Of a DNA stretch of 16,293 nt, positions 14,419 to 16,293 are shown piece after piece; position 1 is the first letter of the stretch; every line of letters starts with the position of its first letter. The notes under the pieces are model-generated. The model saw nothing but the letters and a program-made list of their open reading frames with translations. It was not told the DNA's origin and did not search any database. The stretch comes from an uncultured Bacteroidota bacterium. Its GTDB lineage: Bacteria; Bacteroidota; Bacteroidia; B-17B0; Aurantibacillaceae. Both the position numbers and the translations under genes were made by a program. The stretch lies in assembly GCA_937868675.1 (NCBI GenBank), contig CALMNJ010000024.1, positions 1 through 16,293 of the forward strand, written 5' to 3'.

Positions 14419-15438
14419 GTGCGCAACAACCCCATACGCTTTTTGTACATGTCGCTCTCCGGAGTGGCAATAGGTTTCCTTATTGACTTTTTAGTGACCT
14501 CGAACCGGCCTGACGATCATAAGATTTTTCATTACCTCACCTCGGTGGCCATTACCATTCTGGTATGGGAGGGCAATCTGATCATTGACCGGTACATGAA
14601 TAAAAAATTTCCCTGGATAAAAAATCCGGTAAAGCGTATAGCGGTGCATTTACCCCTGAGCCTTATTTTCAGCAGCATCGCCATTTTTACATCCATGCTC
14701 TTTTTTGATTCGATGGTGTGTAAAATCCCACATAGCACCCGTTTGGCATTAATGACCTATTCGGTGGTTATAGGGCTTTTGATTACACTGATTATTCTTT
14801 CGATAGAAATTGGAGCGCAATTCTATCGCCAGTGGCGTGAGTCTCTTGTAGAGGTTGAAAAGTACCGCGCACAAAGTGTACAGGCCCAGCTTCAGAATCT
14901 GAAAGACCAGGTAAATCCGCACTTTCTGTTCAATAATATGAGCGTACTGTCGTCTCTTGTTTACAAGGATCAGGACAAGGCGGTTGATTTTATCAGTCAG
15001 CTCAGCAAGGTGTACCGTTACATTCTGGATACCCGGAGCAGCGAGCTTGTTTCGCTTGAGGAGGAGATGCGCTTCATGGAATCGTACTGCTACCTTCTCA
15101 AAATCCGGTTTGACGAAAGCCTTCAGTTTATCTTTAACATCGGCGCCGATAAAAAAGACCTGATGTTGCTCCCGATGGCCATGCAAATGCTGGTAGAGAA
15201 TGCCATCAAGCACAACGAGGTTTCGGAAGAACAGCCACTCCTTATTGAAATAACCTGCGCCGGCCATACGCTGGAGGTTAGCAACAACCTGCAGCTTCGT
15301 AGTCATCGTGAACACAGCTCGGGAACCGGTCTTGAAAACATCCGCATCCGTTACAAATTTTATACCGACAAGCCGGTTGAAGTATTGAACGACGGTAAAA
15401 AATTCAACGTGAAGATCCCACTGCTGCAACGCACATGA
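14419..15438 (+). CDS. LytS/YehU-type sensor histidine kinase
   Basis: The 339-residue kinase has four membrane segments (about 12-27, 38-56, 75-97, 107-131), a short coiled-coil (about 135-160), a His_kinase domain with phospho-acceptor His168 in QVNPHFLFNNMSVLSSL (164-180), and a C-terminal ATPase domain. The N-box is MLVENAIKHN (257-266) and the G-box GTGLENIRIRY (302-312). No extracytoplasmic sensor domain is apparent, so the membrane part is the likely sensor. The start taken is GTG 14419; ATG 14449 is the alternative and would shorten the N-terminus by ten residues without losing a helix. It begins 23 bases after the oxidoreductase stop and overlaps the response regulator by 4 bases (ATGA), the standard layout of a cognate pair. 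Confidence 0.92.
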   Translation: MRNNPIRFLYMSLSGVAIGFLIDFLVTSNRPDDHKIFHYLTSVAITILVWEGNLIIDRYMNKKFPWIKNPVKRIAVHLPLSLIFSSIAIFTSMLFFDSMVCKIPHSTRLALMTYSVVIGLLITLIILSIEIGAQFYRQWRESLVEVEKYRAQSVQAQLQNLKDQVNPHFLFNNMSVLSSLVYKDQDKAVDFISQLSKVYRYILDTRSSELVSLEEEMRFMESYCYLLKIRFDESLQFIFNIGADKKDLMLLPMAMQMLVENAIKHNEVSEEQPLLIEITCAGHTLEVSNNLQLRSHREHSSGTGLENIRIRYKFYTDKPVEVLNDGKKFNVKIPLLQRT

Positions 15439-16190
15439 AAACGGTTATTATTGAAGACGAAAAACTTTCGGCTGAGCATCTGGCAACCCTCCTTAAAAAG
15501 GCTGATCCTACGGCCACTGTAGAGGCGCGCTTTGATACTGTGAAACGTGCCGCCGAAGCTTTTGAAAAGGGGCTTCGTGCCGATCTGTTGTTTGTTGATA
15601 TTCATCTGGCCGACGGCCTGAGCTTTGACATTTTTACAAAAACGGAGATAGACACCCCGGTGATTTTTACAACAGCCTATGATGAATATGCCATTAAGGC
15701 GTTTAAGTACAACAGCATTGATTATCTGCTTAAACCAATTGGCATTGCCGAACTAAAAACCGCTCTTGAGAAATTCAGGAAACTAAATCCTAATCAGAGT
15801 GCCATTAAGCTGAAAGAAATACCCGGGATTTATGAAACCATGAAAAAATCGCACAAAAGCCGTTTCATGGTAAAAATGGGCGAAAACCTTGCTTCCGTAA
15901 AGGCTGAAGAGGTTGCTCACTTTATTGCCGAAGAGGGTGTTGTTTTGCTTGCTACAACAGGGGGGAAAAGATATGCGGTTGATTATACGCTTGATGAGCT
16001 TGGCGATATGATTGATCCGGCAGCGTTTTTCAGAATGAACCGAAAGGTGATTGTAAATATTAATACCATTCAAAAAATTAGCGCCTATTTTAATGGCAGA
16101 TTAAAAATAACATGCCCCTTTTTGCCCGACGCCGATTGCATCGTGAGCCGTGAGCGTGTAAACGATTTTAAGAAATGGCTCGACGGTTAA
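15435..16190 (+). CDS. LytTR-family response regulator
   Basis: The 251-residue protein has a receiver domain (about 1-118) and a LytTR DNA-binding domain (about 142-250). The acidic pocket is Glu7-Asp8, the phospho-acceptor Asp55 in LLFVDIHLAD, the conserved Thr79 is in IFTTAYDEYAIKAF, and Lys100 is in DYLLKPIG. LytTR motifs are FRMNRKVIVNINTIQKI (199-215) and CIVSRERVNDF (235-245). Its ATG overlaps the kinase stop by 4 bases, so His168 of the kinase is its expected phosphate donor. LytTR regulators usually bind two direct repeats spaced by two helical turns; such a repeat lies before the first gene of this operon (11337-11369), so autoregulation is plausible but unproven. Confidence 0.94.
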   Translation: MKTVIIEDEKLSAEHLATLLKKADPTATVEARFDTVKRAAEAFEKGLRADLLFVDIHLADGLSFDIFTKTEIDTPVIFTTAYDEYAIKAFKYNSIDYLLKPIGIAELKTALEKFRKLNPNQSAIKLKEIPGIYETMKKSHKSRFMVKMGENLASVKAEEVAHFIAEEGVVLLATTGGKRYAVDYTLDELGDMIDPAAFFRMNRKVIVNINTIQKISAYFNGRLKITCPFLPDADCIVSRERVNDFKKWLDG

Positions 16191-16197
16191 ATTGCCT

Positions 16198-16293
16198 TTA
16201 GCGACCTTTTTCAAATTTGTGCATCAGTTCTTCTTTTTTATTTGGCGAAACATCAATCACCGATCCGTCTGCCATGGTTACCTGCCCGCCTTT
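16198..16293 (-). CDS. C-terminal fragment of another LytTR-domain protein (5' end outside window)
   Basis: On the minus strand the last 31 codons of a gene run in frame from the window edge to the TAA at 16198-16200. The readable end, GGQVTMADGSVIDVSPNKKE followed by ELMHKFEKGR, resembles the end of a LytTR domain, where a strand with a DGS turn is followed by a VSRxxKEE helix. The usual Arg after VS is Pro here. The gene converges on the response regulator with only 7 bases between stop codons and no visible terminator. Whether it carries a receiver domain cannot be seen. It could also be another small family with a similar end. Confidence 0.6.
   Translation of the reverse strand, partial: KGGQVTMADGSVIDVSPNKKEELMHKFEKGR

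Noticed and set aside
14749..15429. Minus-strand open frame of 226 codons inside the histidine kinase gene
   Set aside because: It is a shadow of the kinase, whose sense frame has all histidine-kinase motifs; the reverse frame matches no family.
1..16293. CRISPR arrays, tRNA or rRNA genes, insertion sequences
   Set aside because: No regularly spaced repeat array, cloverleaf-like or rRNA segment, transposase or integrase was seen on either strand.

Overview
The window is a chromosomal stretch from a member of the Bacteroidota. The signs are two secreted proteins ending in type IX secretion (T9SS) sorting domains, a TonB-dependent receptor with an N-terminal carboxypeptidase-regulatory-like domain, three LytTR-domain regulators, near absence of Shine-Dalgarno sequences before start codons, and several promoter candidates matching the Bacteroidota consensus TTTG-N19-21-TAnnTTTG. 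The mix of genes (rimO, hppD, pepT, T9SS substrates) suits a free-living flavobacterial, chitinophagal or sphingobacterial relative, but the genus cannot be told from this sequence.

Left part (1-4376, + strand): the 3' end of rimO, then a membrane-anchored LytTR transcription factor 7 bases behind it. A roughly 480-base gap follows that holds a structured repeat. Next is a CPBP-family membrane protease gene interrupted by one in-frame amber codon, then a translationally coupled pair: a polytopic DUF2306-like membrane protein and a predicted outer-membrane beta-barrel.

Middle part: two minus-strand T9SS cargo genes (a LamG-type protein and a PKD/Ig-like protein; 4505-6766) with a strong double-hairpin terminator. 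These are followed by plus-strand hppD (tyrosine catabolism) with its own promoter and terminator, pepT (tripeptidase), and a MmcQ/YjbR-like gene. A pabB-like chorismate-binding enzyme lies convergently on the minus strand. Related GC-rich repeat elements sit in three of the intergenic gaps.

Right part (11267-16190, + strand): an apparent four-gene operon of TonB-dependent receptor, flavodoxin-fold NAD(P)H oxidoreductase, LytS-type sensor histidine kinase and LytTR response regulator. Gaps are 2 and 23 bases, then a 4-base overlap. Just upstream of its candidate promoter is a perfect 12-bp direct repeat with 21-bp period, the geometry expected of a LytTR-type binding site. This suggests that the encoded regulator controls its own receptor operon, and it is the most system-like observation in the window. 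The window ends in the C-terminus of a third LytTR protein, running convergently.
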